From the NCBI GenBank assembly GCA_045809925.1, contig JBJMWX010000048.1, positions 1 through 16,628 on the forward strand: DNA of 16,628 nucleotides, given 5' to 3'. Below the pieces are notes generated by a model. That model had not been told where the DNA came from and ran no database searches. It saw nothing but the letters and a program-made list of their open reading frames with translations. Made by a program: the position numbers and the translations under genes. Positions 5,755 through 13,663 of this stretch are shown here, piece after piece; the first letter of the stretch is position 1; every line of letters starts with the position of its first letter. The stretch comes from CADDYX01 sp045809925. GTDB taxonomy: Bacteria > Verrucomicrobiota > Verrucomicrobiia > Chthoniobacterales > UBA10450.

Positions 5755-8700
5755 TCAGTAGCCGAGATTGGGCGCGAGCCATCTCTCGACGTGCTCGACG
5801 CTCACGTTTTTCCGCGCGGCGTAGTCGCGCACCTGATCGGCGCCAATCTTTCCTACACCGAAATATTTGGCCGACGGATGCGAAAAATAAAGCCCGCTCA
5901 CGCTCGCTCCCGGATGCATGGCAAAGGACTCGGTCAGCTCGATCCCGGTATTTTTCTCGGCGCCGAGCAGGTCAAAGAGCGCGCGTTTTTCAGTGTGATC
6001 GGGGGAAGCCGGGTAGCCCGCGGCGGGCCGTATGCCGCGATATTTTTCGCGAATCATTTCGTCGCGTGACAGGTTCTCGGCCGCGCCGAACCCCCATGCG
6101 ATGCGCGCTTTCTCGTGCAGATACTCCGCGAAAGCCTCGGCCAGACGGTCGGCGAGGGCCTTGGCGATGATCGCGCTGTAATCGTCATGCTCTGCGGCGA
6201 ATTGCTTCGCGAGCTCGTCGGCGCCGTGGATCGTGACCGCAAATCCGCCGATGTGATCTCGTTTGCCCGCGCTCTTCGGCGCCACGTAATCAGCCAGGCA
6301 TAGGTTCCGCTGATCGGCCGGCTTCTGCATTTGTTGCCGGAGGAAATGAAGCGTCGTGCCGTCCGACAGTTGCACATCGTCGCCCACCACGCTGGCTTCC
6401 CACAATCCGAATACTCCACGCGCCCTGAACAGCTCTTGGCCAACAATCCGATCGAGAATCTGCCGTGCGTCGTCGAACAACTCCCGGGCCTGCTGGCCGA
6501 CTGTCGGATCGTCGAAAATCGCCGGATAACGGCCGCGCAACTCCCACGTGTGAAAGAAGGGGGACCAGTCAATGTAATCGACTAGTGTGGCGACCGAAGG
6601 CTCGTCCGTCCGCACGCCGGTGAATTCCGGGGTCGGCGGATCGTAGCTCGACCAGTCGGTCGGAAATGCGTTGGCCCGCGCTGATTCGATGGGCAGCAAC
6701 GTTTTGTCCCGTGATTTAGCCGCGTACTCTTCCCTAAGCCGGGCATACGCGGCCCGCGTGTCCGCGTCGAAGCCGGCCCGCAACTCGCGATTAAGGAGGT
6801 TACTGACCACGCCAACGGCGCGCGATGCGTCGAGTACGTGCACCGTGCTGCCGCGGTAATGCTGCGCAATCTTTACCGCCGTGTGGGCGCGGCTTGTGGT
6901 TGCGCCACCGATAAGTAGCGGCACCTCGAATCCTTCCCGCTCCATTTCCTGCGCGACGTGCACCATCTCGTCGAGCGATGGCGTGATCAGTCCGCTCAGC
7001 CCGATAACGTCAGCTTTTTTTTCGCGCGCCGCTTCGAGAATCTTCGGCGCCGGGACCATGACGCCGAGATCGATGACTTCGTAATTGTTACACTGAAGCA
7101 CGACACCAACGATATTTTTGCCGATGTCGTGCACGTCGCCTTTGACTGTCGCCATCACGATGCGCGCCTGCGGTTTCGCGTCGGCGCTCTTCTCTGCCTC
7201 CATGAACGGCATGAGATAGGCAACAGCGCGTTTCATCACTCGCGCGCTCTTTACCACCTGGGGCAGAAACATTTTGCCGGCGCCGAACAAATCGCCGACC
7301 ACGCTCATGCCCGCCATCAGCGGACCTTCGATGACCTCGAGGGGCCGCGGATACTTCCGTCGTGCCTCCTCGGTGTCGGTCTCGATATAGTCGACAATTC
7401 CTTTCACCAGTGCGTGCGAGAGACGCTCTTCGACGGGCGCGTGTCGCCACGCCTCTTTTTCCGCCGGCGTCTTGTCCTTGGCTTTAACGGTCTCCGCGAA
7501 ATCTACCAGCCGCTCGGTCGCGTCCGAACGGCGATTCAAGAGCACGTCTTCCACGCGCTCGCGCAGCTCCGGCTCGATCTCCTGGTAAACCGCGAGCTGG
7601 CCCGCGTTGACGATTCCCATGTCGAGCCCTGCGCCGATGGCGTGATATAGAAACGCGGCATGCATCGCCTCGCGCACGGCGTTGTTCCCACGGAAAGAGA
7701 ACGAAACATTGCTGATTCCGCCGCTCGTCCGCGCACCCGGCAGGTTTGCCTTTATCCAGCGCACGGCCTCGATGAAATCGACACCGTAGTTGCGATGTTC
7801 CTCGAGCCCGGTCGCGACCGTGAGCACGTTCGGGTCGAAGATGATGTCGTCCGGCAAAACGCCCGCGCGCTCAATTAGCAGCCCGTAAGCGCGCGTGCAG
7901 ACATCGATTCGCCGCTGCAACGAGTCTGCCTGCCCCTGCTCGTCAAACGCCATCACGATCATCGCCGCGCCGTAACGCCTTACCAGCCGCGCTTCGCGAA
8001 GGAACTCCTCTTCCCCATTTTTCAGGCTGATTGAATTCACGACCGCCTTGCCTTGCACGCACCTGAGGCCCGCCTCGATCACACTCCACTTCGAGCTGTC
8101 AATCATCATCGGGATCCGAGAGATCTCGGGTTCGCTCCCGATCAGGTTGAGAAAGCGCGTCATCGCTGCCTCGGAGTCGATCATCCCTTCGTCCATGTTG
8201 ACGTCGAGAATGTTGGCGCCTCCGCTGACCTGCTGGCGCGCGACTGCGAGTGCTCCATCGAAATCGCCGCCGAGGATCAACTTCGAGAATTTCGGCGAAC
8301 CGGTGATGTTTGTTCTCTCGCCGACGATGATAAAGCCGCTCTCGGCTGTGATGTTGAGCGGCTCGAGTCCGGAAAGTTGCAGGACAAGCCCTCCCGCTTG
8401 CCGTCCATTGCAGTCGGCAGGCGAACTGCCTGCCCCGCGATTCATTACGCGTGGCGCACAATCCCGCACCGCTTCGGCAATCTTTCGAATGTGCGCCGGG
8501 GTCGTACCGCAACAGCCCCCGACCATGTTCAGCCAGCCATTCTGCGCCCAGTGCTGCAGCTTTGGCGCGAGCGACTCCGGCGTCTCCGGAAATCCGGTTT
8601 CGGACAACGGATCGGGCAGGCCGGCATTCGGATACGCGCTGACGAATGTCGGCGCGACATGGGCCAGTTCCTCGATGAACGGCTCCATCTCATCAGGGCC

Positions 8701-9519
8701 AAGCGCGCAGTTCAAGCCCACCACAAGCGGCTCGACGTGCGCAATCGAAGTGAGAAAAGCTTCCACCGTCTGGCCACTCAACGTGCGGCCGGACCGGTCG
8801 GTCACTGTTCCCGAAACGAGCAGGGGCACCCTGCGTCCGGCGCTTTCAAAAGCTTCCGCAATCGCGAAGAGCGCTGCTTTTGCGTTCAGCGTGTCGAATA
8901 TCGTTTCGACGAGCAGTAGATCGACTCCGCCTTCCATGAATGCGTCGGCTTCGTCACGATACGTTTGACGCAGTTGCTCGAAGGTGACGGCGCGAAAACC
9001 CGGATCGTTTACGTCCGGCGAAAGTGAGCCGGTGACCGGCAGGGGTCCGAACGCTCCGGCAACAAAGCGGCGGCGGCCGGTTTCGTTTGCGATTTGGTCC
9101 GCAACCCGGCGGGCCAGCTGCGCGGCGGTCAAGTTGATCTCCTGCGACAGCTGCCGGAGCTCCGGATCGTCGACCACGCGCTGGAAGAACTCGGGATCTT
9201 TGCGGCCATCGCGGGCTCTTTCCGTGTAGAAGAATTCGTGCAGTCCGATGGTCGTGGCGCTGAACGTGTTTGTTTCGATCACGTCCGCGCCCGCTTGGAG
9301 GTACTCACGATGCACGGTTTCGACCGCGTCCGGACGGGTGAGGAGCAGGACCTCATGTGCGCCTTTCAGGTCCTTGCCGTGCCAGTTGCGGAATCGCTCG
9401 CCGCGATAATCCGCTTCGTTCAGCCCGAGGCGCTGCAGGGTAGTGCCCATGGCGCCGTCGAGAACGACGATGCGCTCGCGAAGAAGCTGCTCGAAGGGAT
9501 GCTGCATGGTGGCCGACAT
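5755..9519 (-). CDS. metH: cobalamin-dependent methionine synthase (EC 2.1.1.13)
   Basis: Transfers a methyl group from 5-methyltetrahydrofolate to homocysteine through cobalamin. All four modules are present in 1254 residues, slightly longer than E. coli MetH. Homocysteine domain, about 10-355, with zinc ligands Cys271 (VGLNCALGP) and Cys336-Cys337 (GGCCGTTP). Pterin-binding domain, about 395-650 (ERTNITGSPKF, LDVNMDEGMID, PMMIDSSKW). Cap and cobalamin domains, about 690-910, with DVHDIGKN (His797 is the lower cobalt ligand), SGLITPS and GGATTS. Reactivation/SAM domain, about 950-1254, with RPAAGYPASPDHTEK. The linker at about 358-379 is enlarged by a palindromic insertion. In-frame ATGs at 9519 and 9507 both lack a ribosome site; I kept 9519. 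Cytoplasmic. No cobalamin riboswitch is visible upstream, but a 24-bp palindrome is. Confidence 0.98.
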   Translation of the reverse strand: MSATMQHPFEQLLRERIVVLDGAMGTTLQRLGLNEADYRGERFRNWHGKDLKGAHEVLLLTRPDAVETVHREYLQAGADVIETNTFSATTIGLHEFFYTERARDGRKDPEFFQRVVDDPELRQLSQEINLTAAQLARRVADQIANETGRRRFVAGAFGPLPVTGSLSPDVNDPGFRAVTFEQLRQTYRDEADAFMEGGVDLLLVETIFDTLNAKAALFAIAEAFESAGRRVPLLVSGTVTDRSGRTLSGQTVEAFLTSIAHVEPLVVGLNCALGPDEMEPFIEELAHVAPTFVSAYPNAGLPDPLSETGFPETPESLAPKLQHWAQNGWLNMVGGCCGTTPAHIRKIAEAVRDCAPRVMNRGAGSSPADCNGRQAGGLVLQLSGLEPLNITAESGFIIVGERTNITGSPKFSKLILGGDFDGALAVARQQVSGGANILDVNMDEGMIDSEAAMTRFLNLIGSEPEISRIPMMIDSSKWSVIEAGLRCVQGKAVVNSISLKNGEEEFLREARLVRRYGAAMIVMAFDEQGQADSLQRRIDVCTRAYGLLIERAGVLPDDIIFDPNVLTVATGLEEHRNYGVDFIEAVRWIKANLPGARTSGGISNVSFSFRGNNAVREAMHAAFLYHAIGAGLDMGIVNAGQLAVYQEIEPELRERVEDVLLNRRSDATERLVDFAETVKAKDKTPAEKEAWRHAPVEERLSHALVKGIVDYIETDTEEARRKYPRPLEVIEGPLMAGMSVVGDLFGAGKMFLPQVVKSARVMKRAVAYLMPFMEAEKSADAKPQARIVMATVKGDVHDIGKNIVGVVLQCNNYEVIDLGVMVPAPKILEAAREKKADVIGLSGLITPSLDEMVHVAQEMEREGFEVPLLIGGATTSRAHTAVKIAQHYRGSTVHVLDASRAVGVVSNLLNRELRAGFDADTRAAYARLREEYAAKSRDKTLLPIESARANAFPTDWSSYDPPTPEFTGVRTDEPSVATLVDYIDWSPFFHTWELRGRYPAIFDDPTVGQQARELFDDARQILDRIVGQELFRARGVFGLWEASVVGDDVQLSDGTTLHFLRQQMQKPADQRNLCLADYVAPKSAGKRDHIGGFAVTIHGADELAKQFAAEHDDYSAIIAKALADRLAEAFAEYLHEKARIAWGFGAAENLSRDEMIREKYRGIRPAAGYPASPDHTEKRALFDLLGAEKNTGIELTESFAMHPGASVSGLYFSHPSAKYFGVGKIGADQVRDYAARKNVSVEHVERWLAPNLGY
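8416..8434. repeat. REP-like palindrome inside the metH coding sequence
   Basis: GGCAGGC-GAACT-GCCTGCC: 7-bp perfect arms with a 5-nt loop. It encodes about residues 362-368 of MetH, within a Gly/Ser/Ala-rich stretch (NRGAGSSPADCNGRQAGG) in the linker between the homocysteine and pterin modules. The reading frame is kept. Confidence 0.55.
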
Positions 9520-9527
9520 CTAGCGGC

Positions 9528-9556
9528 ACTTAAGAGCCGCTGCTGTCCCAACACAA
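9528..9556 (-). promoter_or_regulatory. weak candidate metH promoter
   Basis: On the minus strand, TTGTGT (9551-9556), 17 bp, then TTAAGT (9528-9533), with 8 nt to the ATG at 9519. The -10 box matches consensus at only half its positions. The spacing equals that of the better leaderless promoters in this window. Confidence 0.3.
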
Positions 9557-9563
9557 GTAACAA

Positions 9564-9587
9564 ATCTACGCATCATGATACGTAGAT
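9564..9587. promoter_or_regulatory. 24-bp near-perfect palindrome upstream of metH, candidate operator
   Basis: ATCTACG...CGTAGAT with the inner bases CATCATGATA, symmetric at 11 of 12 paired positions. Its centre is about 56 bp from the metH start codon and just upstream of the candidate -35 box, an activator-like position. Further TAG steps follow (GTAGATATGTAGTTCGTAG). The binding protein is unknown; as RNA it would also form a hairpin. Confidence 0.55.
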
Positions 9588-9651
9588 ATGTAGTTCGTAG
9601 CTGGCGGCGGGCTCGTCATGCCCTCTGCCCCCAGAACGGCGGCGGCTACAA

Positions 9652-10029
9652 TCAACTCTTGAGGCTTTCCAGAAACGAGACGCCGCTCTGCTTTAGCTTC
9701 GCTTCCAGTTTCGCCGTGCAATCGCAGTCGCAGCACGCCCAGGCTTCGCTCCCGTTCTCGTGGCGACAATTCCGCCGCGCATGCGCGTCCTTGATGCTCA
9801 GCAGGTCGAAATATCGTTCCCAGTAGGGCCGTTCCTCGTCGAGTGGCGTGTCGCAAAAGCAGGTCTCCACCCACTGCGCCGTGCCGTCGGCGCCTAGTCG
9901 TGCCTGCTCCATGTCGTAAACGTACTCGTCCCCCGCGATTGAACCGCGGCCGAGGGAACCGTTCTCGATCGCTTCGAGGAGCGCGTTTTCGCGCCCGGTT
10001 TTCACTCGGGCTTTGACCAGATAACGCAT
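9652..10029 (-). CDS. conserved-looking Cys-rich protein, function unknown
   Basis: A 125-residue cytoplasmic protein with no signal peptide. It begins like a small ferredoxin-fold/YCII-like domain (MRYLVKARVKTGRENALLEAI) and continues with SIAGDEYVYDMEQARL. Seven cysteines cluster in the second half: Cys57-x-Cys59, Cys88, then Cys99-Cys100-x-Cys102-x-Cys104 in WACCDCDC. This spacing suggests metal or Fe-S binding. I recall similar proteins in several soil bacteria, and the ERPYWERYFDL and DAHARRNCRH blocks look conserved, but I know of no assigned function. It lies 132 bp upstream of metH on the same strand, so co-transcription is possible. Given MetH's zinc, cobalamin and reductive reactivation, a metal or redox link is conceivable but unproven. 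Confidence 0.8.
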   Translation of the reverse strand: MRYLVKARVKTGRENALLEAIENGSLGRGSIAGDEYVYDMEQARLGADGTAQWVETCFCDTPLDEERPYWERYFDLLSIKDAHARRNCRHENGSEAWACCDCDCTAKLEAKLKQSGVSFLESLKS

Positions 10030-10057
10030 CGCGCAACTTACGCGGCACTTCCCCGAT

Positions 10058-10116
10058 TGTCATTCGGAGCGGGCCATCGCACGAGGGAGATATTTCGACT
10101 GTCGCTCGACATGACA
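10058..10116. repeat. 59-bp interspersed repeat with imperfect inverted ends
   Basis: TGTCATTCGGAGCG (10058-10071) pairs with CGCTCGACATGACA (10103-10116) at 11 of 14 positions. The interior (GAGGGAGATATTTCGACTG) resembles the 'gagcggagcgaaggatctc ... cttcg' class of intergenic repeats I recall from Acidobacteriota and Verrucomicrobiota. It sits just upstream of the Cys-rich gene. Confidence 0.5.
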
Positions 10117-10140
10117 CGTGCGCGCGTGGCGGACTAGATG

Positions 10141-10268
10141 CTGTAGCGGCGGTCTCTGACCGTCGTGACCCTGGCCGCCGCCTGTGATAGTCGGGCGGCG
10201 AAAGTCCGGCGCAGCCGGGCCTGCCGGCGCAATTGACGTTTTCGGCGGCCAAAAACCGCCGCTAGAGT
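10141..10268. repeat. 128-bp compound repeat element with terminal inverted repeats (MITE/BIME-like)
   Basis: The ends CTGTAGCGGCGGT (10141-10153) and ACCGCCGCTAGAG (10256-10268) are inverted repeats with one mismatch. The similarity extends to about 25 bp with about 20 matches. Each end is itself a hairpin: GCGGCGGTC-TCT-GACCGTCGT (10146-10166) and CGGCGG-CCAAAAA-CCGCCG near the right end. A third stem (CGCCGCC/GGCGGCG) lies inside. There is no coding capacity and no evident target duplication. The right end is 9 bp from the start codon of the transporter gene. Confidence 0.6.
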
Positions 10269-10276
10269 TGGCGCTC

Positions 10277-11509
10277 ATGGAAGCAGTCCGGCTTTTCCGC
10301 TCGTTGAACCGCGACCAGCGAAACACCTTTCTCGCCTGTTTTCTCGGTTGGTCGCTGGACGCCTTCGATTTCTTCCTGCTCACGTTCGTCATTCCGCCGT
10401 TGGCCCACGACTTCGGCCGCAGCGTCGCGGAGATCGGATACGCGATCACCCTCACGCTCGCGATGCGGCCGCTCGGCGCATTCATCTTCGGTTTGCTCGG
10501 CGATCGGTTCGGGCGGCGGATGCCGCTCATGATCGACATCATCTTCTATTCGGTCATGGAATTGCTGACCGCTTTTTCGCCCAACTACACCTGGCTGCTC
10601 ATCTTCCGCGCGCTTTACGGGATCGGGATGGGCGGTGAATGGGGACTCGGTGCGTCGCTCGCCATGGAGTCGCTGCCGGTCGAATCACGCGGGCTGTTCT
10701 CCGGCATCCTGCAACAGGGTTATGCGTTTGGTTATCTGCTCGCCGCGGTCGTCTACTGGATTGTGTTTCCATTCTTTGGCTGGCGCGGCTTGTTCGTGAC
10801 CGGGGCCCTGCCGGCGGTGCTCGTCATCTACATTCGGGCAAAGGTGCCGGAATCGCCGACGTGGCTGCGCGAGAAAAGCATCGCGGCCGATTTCTGGACG
10901 AACGCGAGCGCGATTGTTCGCCAACACTGGCTGCTCTTTCTCTACGTCATTCTGCTCATGACGGCGTTTAACGCCATGTCGCACGGCACGCAGGATATGT
11001 ATCAGACATTCCTGAGCGAGCAGCGCGGGCTCGGCGTCACAGCGAAGGCCACGATTGGTGTGATCTACGCGATCGGGGCGATCTGCGGCGGCACTCTGGT
11101 CGGGCATCTCTCGCAGAAATACGGACGACGTCGGGCGATCGTCGGCTGTACGTTACTCGGCGCTCTCCTTATTCCGGCGTGGGTTTTCTCGCCGTCGCTC
11201 TCGCTCCTCGTGCTCGGCGGATTCGGGATGCAATTCATGGTGCAGGGCGCTTGGGGCGTGGTGCCGGTCCATTTGAATGAGCTCTCGCCGGCCGGCCTGC
11301 GCGGCACGTTTCCGGGGTTCGCCTATCAACTCGGCAATCTGCTCGCTGCCAACACGGCGGTGATTGAGGCGCGGCTAGGCCAGTATTTCCGCAGCGCCAA
11401 CGGTCGGCCCGATTACGGGAAGGGAATGGCCCTCTTCGCCTGCGTCATTTTCATCGCGCTCGCGGTGATCGCGGGACTCGGTCGCGAAGAACGCGGGAAG
11501 AAGTTCTAA
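10277..11509 (+). CDS. MFS carboxylate:H+ symporter (Jen1/NanT-like SHS family)
   Basis: A 410-residue inner-membrane protein with about 12 TM segments. MFS motif A appears in both halves: GLLGDRFGRR (about 73-81) and GHLSQKYGRRR (about 276-286). TM1 carries acidic residues (GWSLDAFDFFLL). RALYGIGMGGEWGLGASLAMES is typical of the sialate/lactate symporter branch. In the second half NAMSHGTQDMYQT (232-244) fits the Jen1-type motif N-x-x-[S/T]-H-x-[S/T]-Q-D-x-x-x-T exactly. That points to proton-coupled uptake of a monocarboxylate such as lactate or pyruvate; sialic acid is the main alternative, but no sialic acid catabolic gene lies nearby. I chose the ATG at 10277 because upstream codons fall within the repeat element and the N-terminus then matches the family. 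No ribosome site is visible. Its stop overlaps that of the convergent amidase. Confidence 0.88.
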   Translation: MEAVRLFRSLNRDQRNTFLACFLGWSLDAFDFFLLTFVIPPLAHDFGRSVAEIGYAITLTLAMRPLGAFIFGLLGDRFGRRMPLMIDIIFYSVMELLTAFSPNYTWLLIFRALYGIGMGGEWGLGASLAMESLPVESRGLFSGILQQGYAFGYLLAAVVYWIVFPFFGWRGLFVTGALPAVLVIYIRAKVPESPTWLREKSIAADFWTNASAIVRQHWLLFLYVILLMTAFNAMSHGTQDMYQTFLSEQRGLGVTAKATIGVIYAIGAICGGTLVGHLSQKYGRRRAIVGCTLLGALLIPAWVFSPSLSLLVLGGFGMQFMVQGAWGVVPVHLNELSPAGLRGTFPGFAYQLGNLLAANTAVIEARLGQYFRSANGRPDYGKGMALFACVIFIALAVIAGLGREERGKKF

Positions 11510-12213
11510 GGCTCCGCCGTTGATCCGCCGCTCTGGTCGCCCGCTTGAGCAGCACCAGTGTAGACGCCGCGCCCGTAGCGTTCGTCGACGATCGCTTCCG
11601 CGATTCGGTCTGCGAGCATCTCACGATAGCTCGCGCTCGCCGCTTCCGAGCCTTCCGTGCGGTTGCTGAGAAATCCGCACTCGACGAGCACGGCCGGATA
11701 CGCCGCCTTGCGCAGGACGCGGAAGTTTGCGTGATGGACGCCGCGATTCACCGCCCCGCGGATCGTGAGCAAACGATTCATGACGCGTTGCGCGAGCGGG
11801 AAGGCGACCGGCGAATGATAATAGACTTCGAAGCCATGAATGCCGCGCCGGCGGGTGTCATTGAAATGCACACTGACAAAGATCGAGTTTTTCTGCGCGC
11901 GACCAATGGCGGCGCGTTCTTCGAGCGGGATGAACACGTCGGTCGAACGCGTCGTAACCACGCGAAACTGAGATTCGCGAAGTTTGGTGGCGAGGCGCAT
12001 CGCTACGTCAAGATTTGCATTCTTTTCGGCGGGTCCATACCGACGAAAGGCGCCGTTGTCTTTTCCGCCGTGCCCGGCATCGACCACAACGGTCTTAAAC
12101 GTGCGCGACGTATTCTTCACCGCCGGCGTCGAAACCGTGCTGCAACTCGCGAGCGCGACGAGGGCCGAGGCGGCAAGCGCGGTTTGCAGAAGGCGAATCA
12201 TTCGCACTCTCAT
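11506..12213 (-). CDS. N-acetylmuramoyl-L-alanine amidase (Amidase_3), lipoprotein
   Basis: Cleaves the amide bond between N-acetylmuramic acid and L-alanine in peptidoglycan. 235 residues from the ATG at 12213. A second ATG at 12201 has a better ribosome site (GAGAG, 5-nt spacing) and may be the true start. Signal peptide with lipobox L-A-S-C, so lipid attachment at Cys24 and a periplasmic face are expected. Amidase_3 domain, about 40-215: VVVDAGHGGKDNGA (zinc His48), zinc Glu63 in GPAEKNANLDVA, VSVHFND (zinc His116), and VLVECGFLSN (catalytic Glu178). It is a compact AmiC/CwlD-like enzyme without an AMIN or SPOR domain. Upstream in-frame codons to 12561 are dismissed because they overlap the start of the divergent deacetylase gene. 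The 121-bp gap between the two starts probably carries both promoters. Confidence 0.92.
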   Translation of the reverse strand: MRVRMIRLLQTALAASALVALASCSTVSTPAVKNTSRTFKTVVVDAGHGGKDNGAFRRYGPAEKNANLDVAMRLATKLRESQFRVVTTRSTDVFIPLEERAAIGRAQKNSIFVSVHFNDTRRRGIHGFEVYYHSPVAFPLAQRVMNRLLTIRGAVNRGVHHANFRVLRKAAYPAVLVECGFLSNRTEGSEAASASYREMLADRIAEAIVDERYGRGVYTGAAQAGDQSGGSTAEP

Positions 12214-12334
12214 ACGCCAAAGCTCTTTCCCTGCCAGCGAAAATGGAAATGCAGGCGGCGCAAAGTCGCACTCTGCCCAATCCGAAAAACCGCTTGTCTT
12301 TTCAACACTCACCGGTAGCCGTAACGCTACTTTT

Positions 12335-13639
12335 ATGCTGACCCGATTTGCGCTTCTTCCCTGTCTGCTCGCCCTCAGTCTGCCGATGTGCAAGAAGACG
12401 GCCACGACTGCGCCGAATGCGACAAGCGCCAGTCCTTCAGCAAGCGCAGGCGCGTCGCCCGGCGCGAGCGCCGCCTCGGCGGCGTCACCAGCCCAGAGCG
12501 TTTCGCCTCTGGCCGCGCCGCCAGCACGGCCGGCGATCGACCAAAACGCCGAGGTCGTCATCTTTGGCTATCACCGCTTCGTTAATCAGGTGCACCGGCC
12601 GGACACGGAGATCACGCCGCAGGATTTCGAGAAACAAATGGCAGAGCTGAAGGCAAAAAATATCCCGGTGATTCCGATGCAGGATTTCATGGCGTGGAAA
12701 CGGGGCGAGAAAGCGATTCCGCCGCGCGCTGCCGTGATCACCCTCGATGATGGCTGGAAATCCCAGCACGATGTCGCCTGGCCGATCATGAAGAAATACG
12801 GTTATCCATTCACATTGTTCATCTACACGGAAGGCATCCGGCCGGGACATTTCAGCGGCGGCGAATCGATGACGTGGGAGATGCTGGCCGAAATGCGGGA
12901 TGCCGGAGTCGATGTCCAGGCGCATTCCGCGACGCATCAGGATTTGCGCCGGCCATACGACAAGATCGCGAAGAAGAAACTCAGTCCGCCGGAGTACGAG
13001 CAGTGGCTGAACAACGAGCTGATCGGCGCAAAGCAGATGATCGAGCAGAAGCTCGGCGTGAAATGCAACTGCTTCGCCGTGCCCTACGGCTTCTACAACG
13101 GACACGTAAAAGACGTCGCGATGAAGGCTGGCTACGAAGCGATGTTTACGGTTTACGGGCAGCCCGTCACCTATCGCACGCCGAATGACTCGATCGGCCG
13201 CTATGTGATCGAGGCGAACAAGCCGAAGGTGTTTGAAGATGCCGTCGCGTCTGTGGCGAATGTCGCCGCCGGACCTGCGGTAGCCGAGGTTTCGAACAGC
13301 GCGCTGACCACGAGCCCGGCGAACGGCGAGACCGTGCGCACCCCAATGCCGCTCATCCGCGCGAACATCAGTTCGTTCGGTCAGATCGATCCGAACAGTT
13401 TGCAGATGCGCATCAGTGGCGTCGGCCTGGTGAAGCCGAGTTACGATCCGAAAACGCAGACTGTTTCGTATCAGGCGACGCAGAAGTTGAGCGGGCCGGT
13501 GACAGTGATTATCGGCGCGAACGTTGGCGGGAAGAAGACGGAGTCGACCTTCGGCTTCAAGGTGGATGAAAACGCTGCCGCGGCCGCTCCGAGTGCGTCG
13601 GCCGCGCCGGCGGCATCGCCTTCCGCGACGAAGAAATAG
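12335..13639 (+). CDS. polysaccharide deacetylase (NodB/CE4) with C-terminal Ig-like domain
   Basis: A secreted 434-residue enzyme. It has an N-terminal hydrophobic signal; Cys19 sits in LPMC, a poor lipobox, so lipoprotein status is uncertain. A Ser/Ala/Pro low-complexity linker follows (about 22-66). The CE4 domain, about 72-300, carries VVIFGYHRF, ITLDDGW with Asp138-Asp139 (base and metal ligand), HSATH 197-201 (metal histidines) and FAVPYG 247-252. An Ig-like domain, about 320-412, begins TTSPANGETV and resembles bacterial Big/SWM-type repeats. The tail is Ala/Ser/Pro-rich. The likely substrate is an N-acetylated cell-wall or extracellular glycan. It is divergent from the amidase, which suggests a shared role in envelope remodelling. 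The ATG at 12335 was chosen because the signal peptide starts there; no ribosome site is visible. The two low-complexity regions may be repeat-expanded. Confidence 0.92.
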   Translation: MLTRFALLPCLLALSLPMCKKTATTAPNATSASPSASAGASPGASAASAASPAQSVSPLAAPPARPAIDQNAEVVIFGYHRFVNQVHRPDTEITPQDFEKQMAELKAKNIPVIPMQDFMAWKRGEKAIPPRAAVITLDDGWKSQHDVAWPIMKKYGYPFTLFIYTEGIRPGHFSGGESMTWEMLAEMRDAGVDVQAHSATHQDLRRPYDKIAKKKLSPPEYEQWLNNELIGAKQMIEQKLGVKCNCFAVPYGFYNGHVKDVAMKAGYEAMFTVYGQPVTYRTPNDSIGRYVIEANKPKVFEDAVASVANVAAGPAVAEVSNSALTTSPANGETVRTPMPLIRANISSFGQIDPNSLQMRISGVGLVKPSYDPKTQTVSYQATQKLSGPVTVIIGANVGGKKTESTFGFKVDENAAAAAPSASAAPAASPSATKK

Positions 13640-13663
13640 ATGCGAGATTCGCACCTGACGATT

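Noticed and set aside
8048..8968. Plus-strand open frame of 306 residues
   Set aside because: Antisense to metH, whose frame has all catalytic motifs; the product is low-complexity without recognisable domains, as expected in G+C-rich DNA.
9520..9651. Possible cobalamin, SAM or SAH riboswitch before metH
   Set aside because: Only 132 nt are available and I see no cobalamin-box or SAM-type core; the only clear structure is the 24-bp palindrome.
12214..12561. N-terminal extension of the amidase by 116 residues
   Set aside because: It overlaps the divergent deacetylase start, and the lipoprotein signal peptide begins exactly at 12213/12201.
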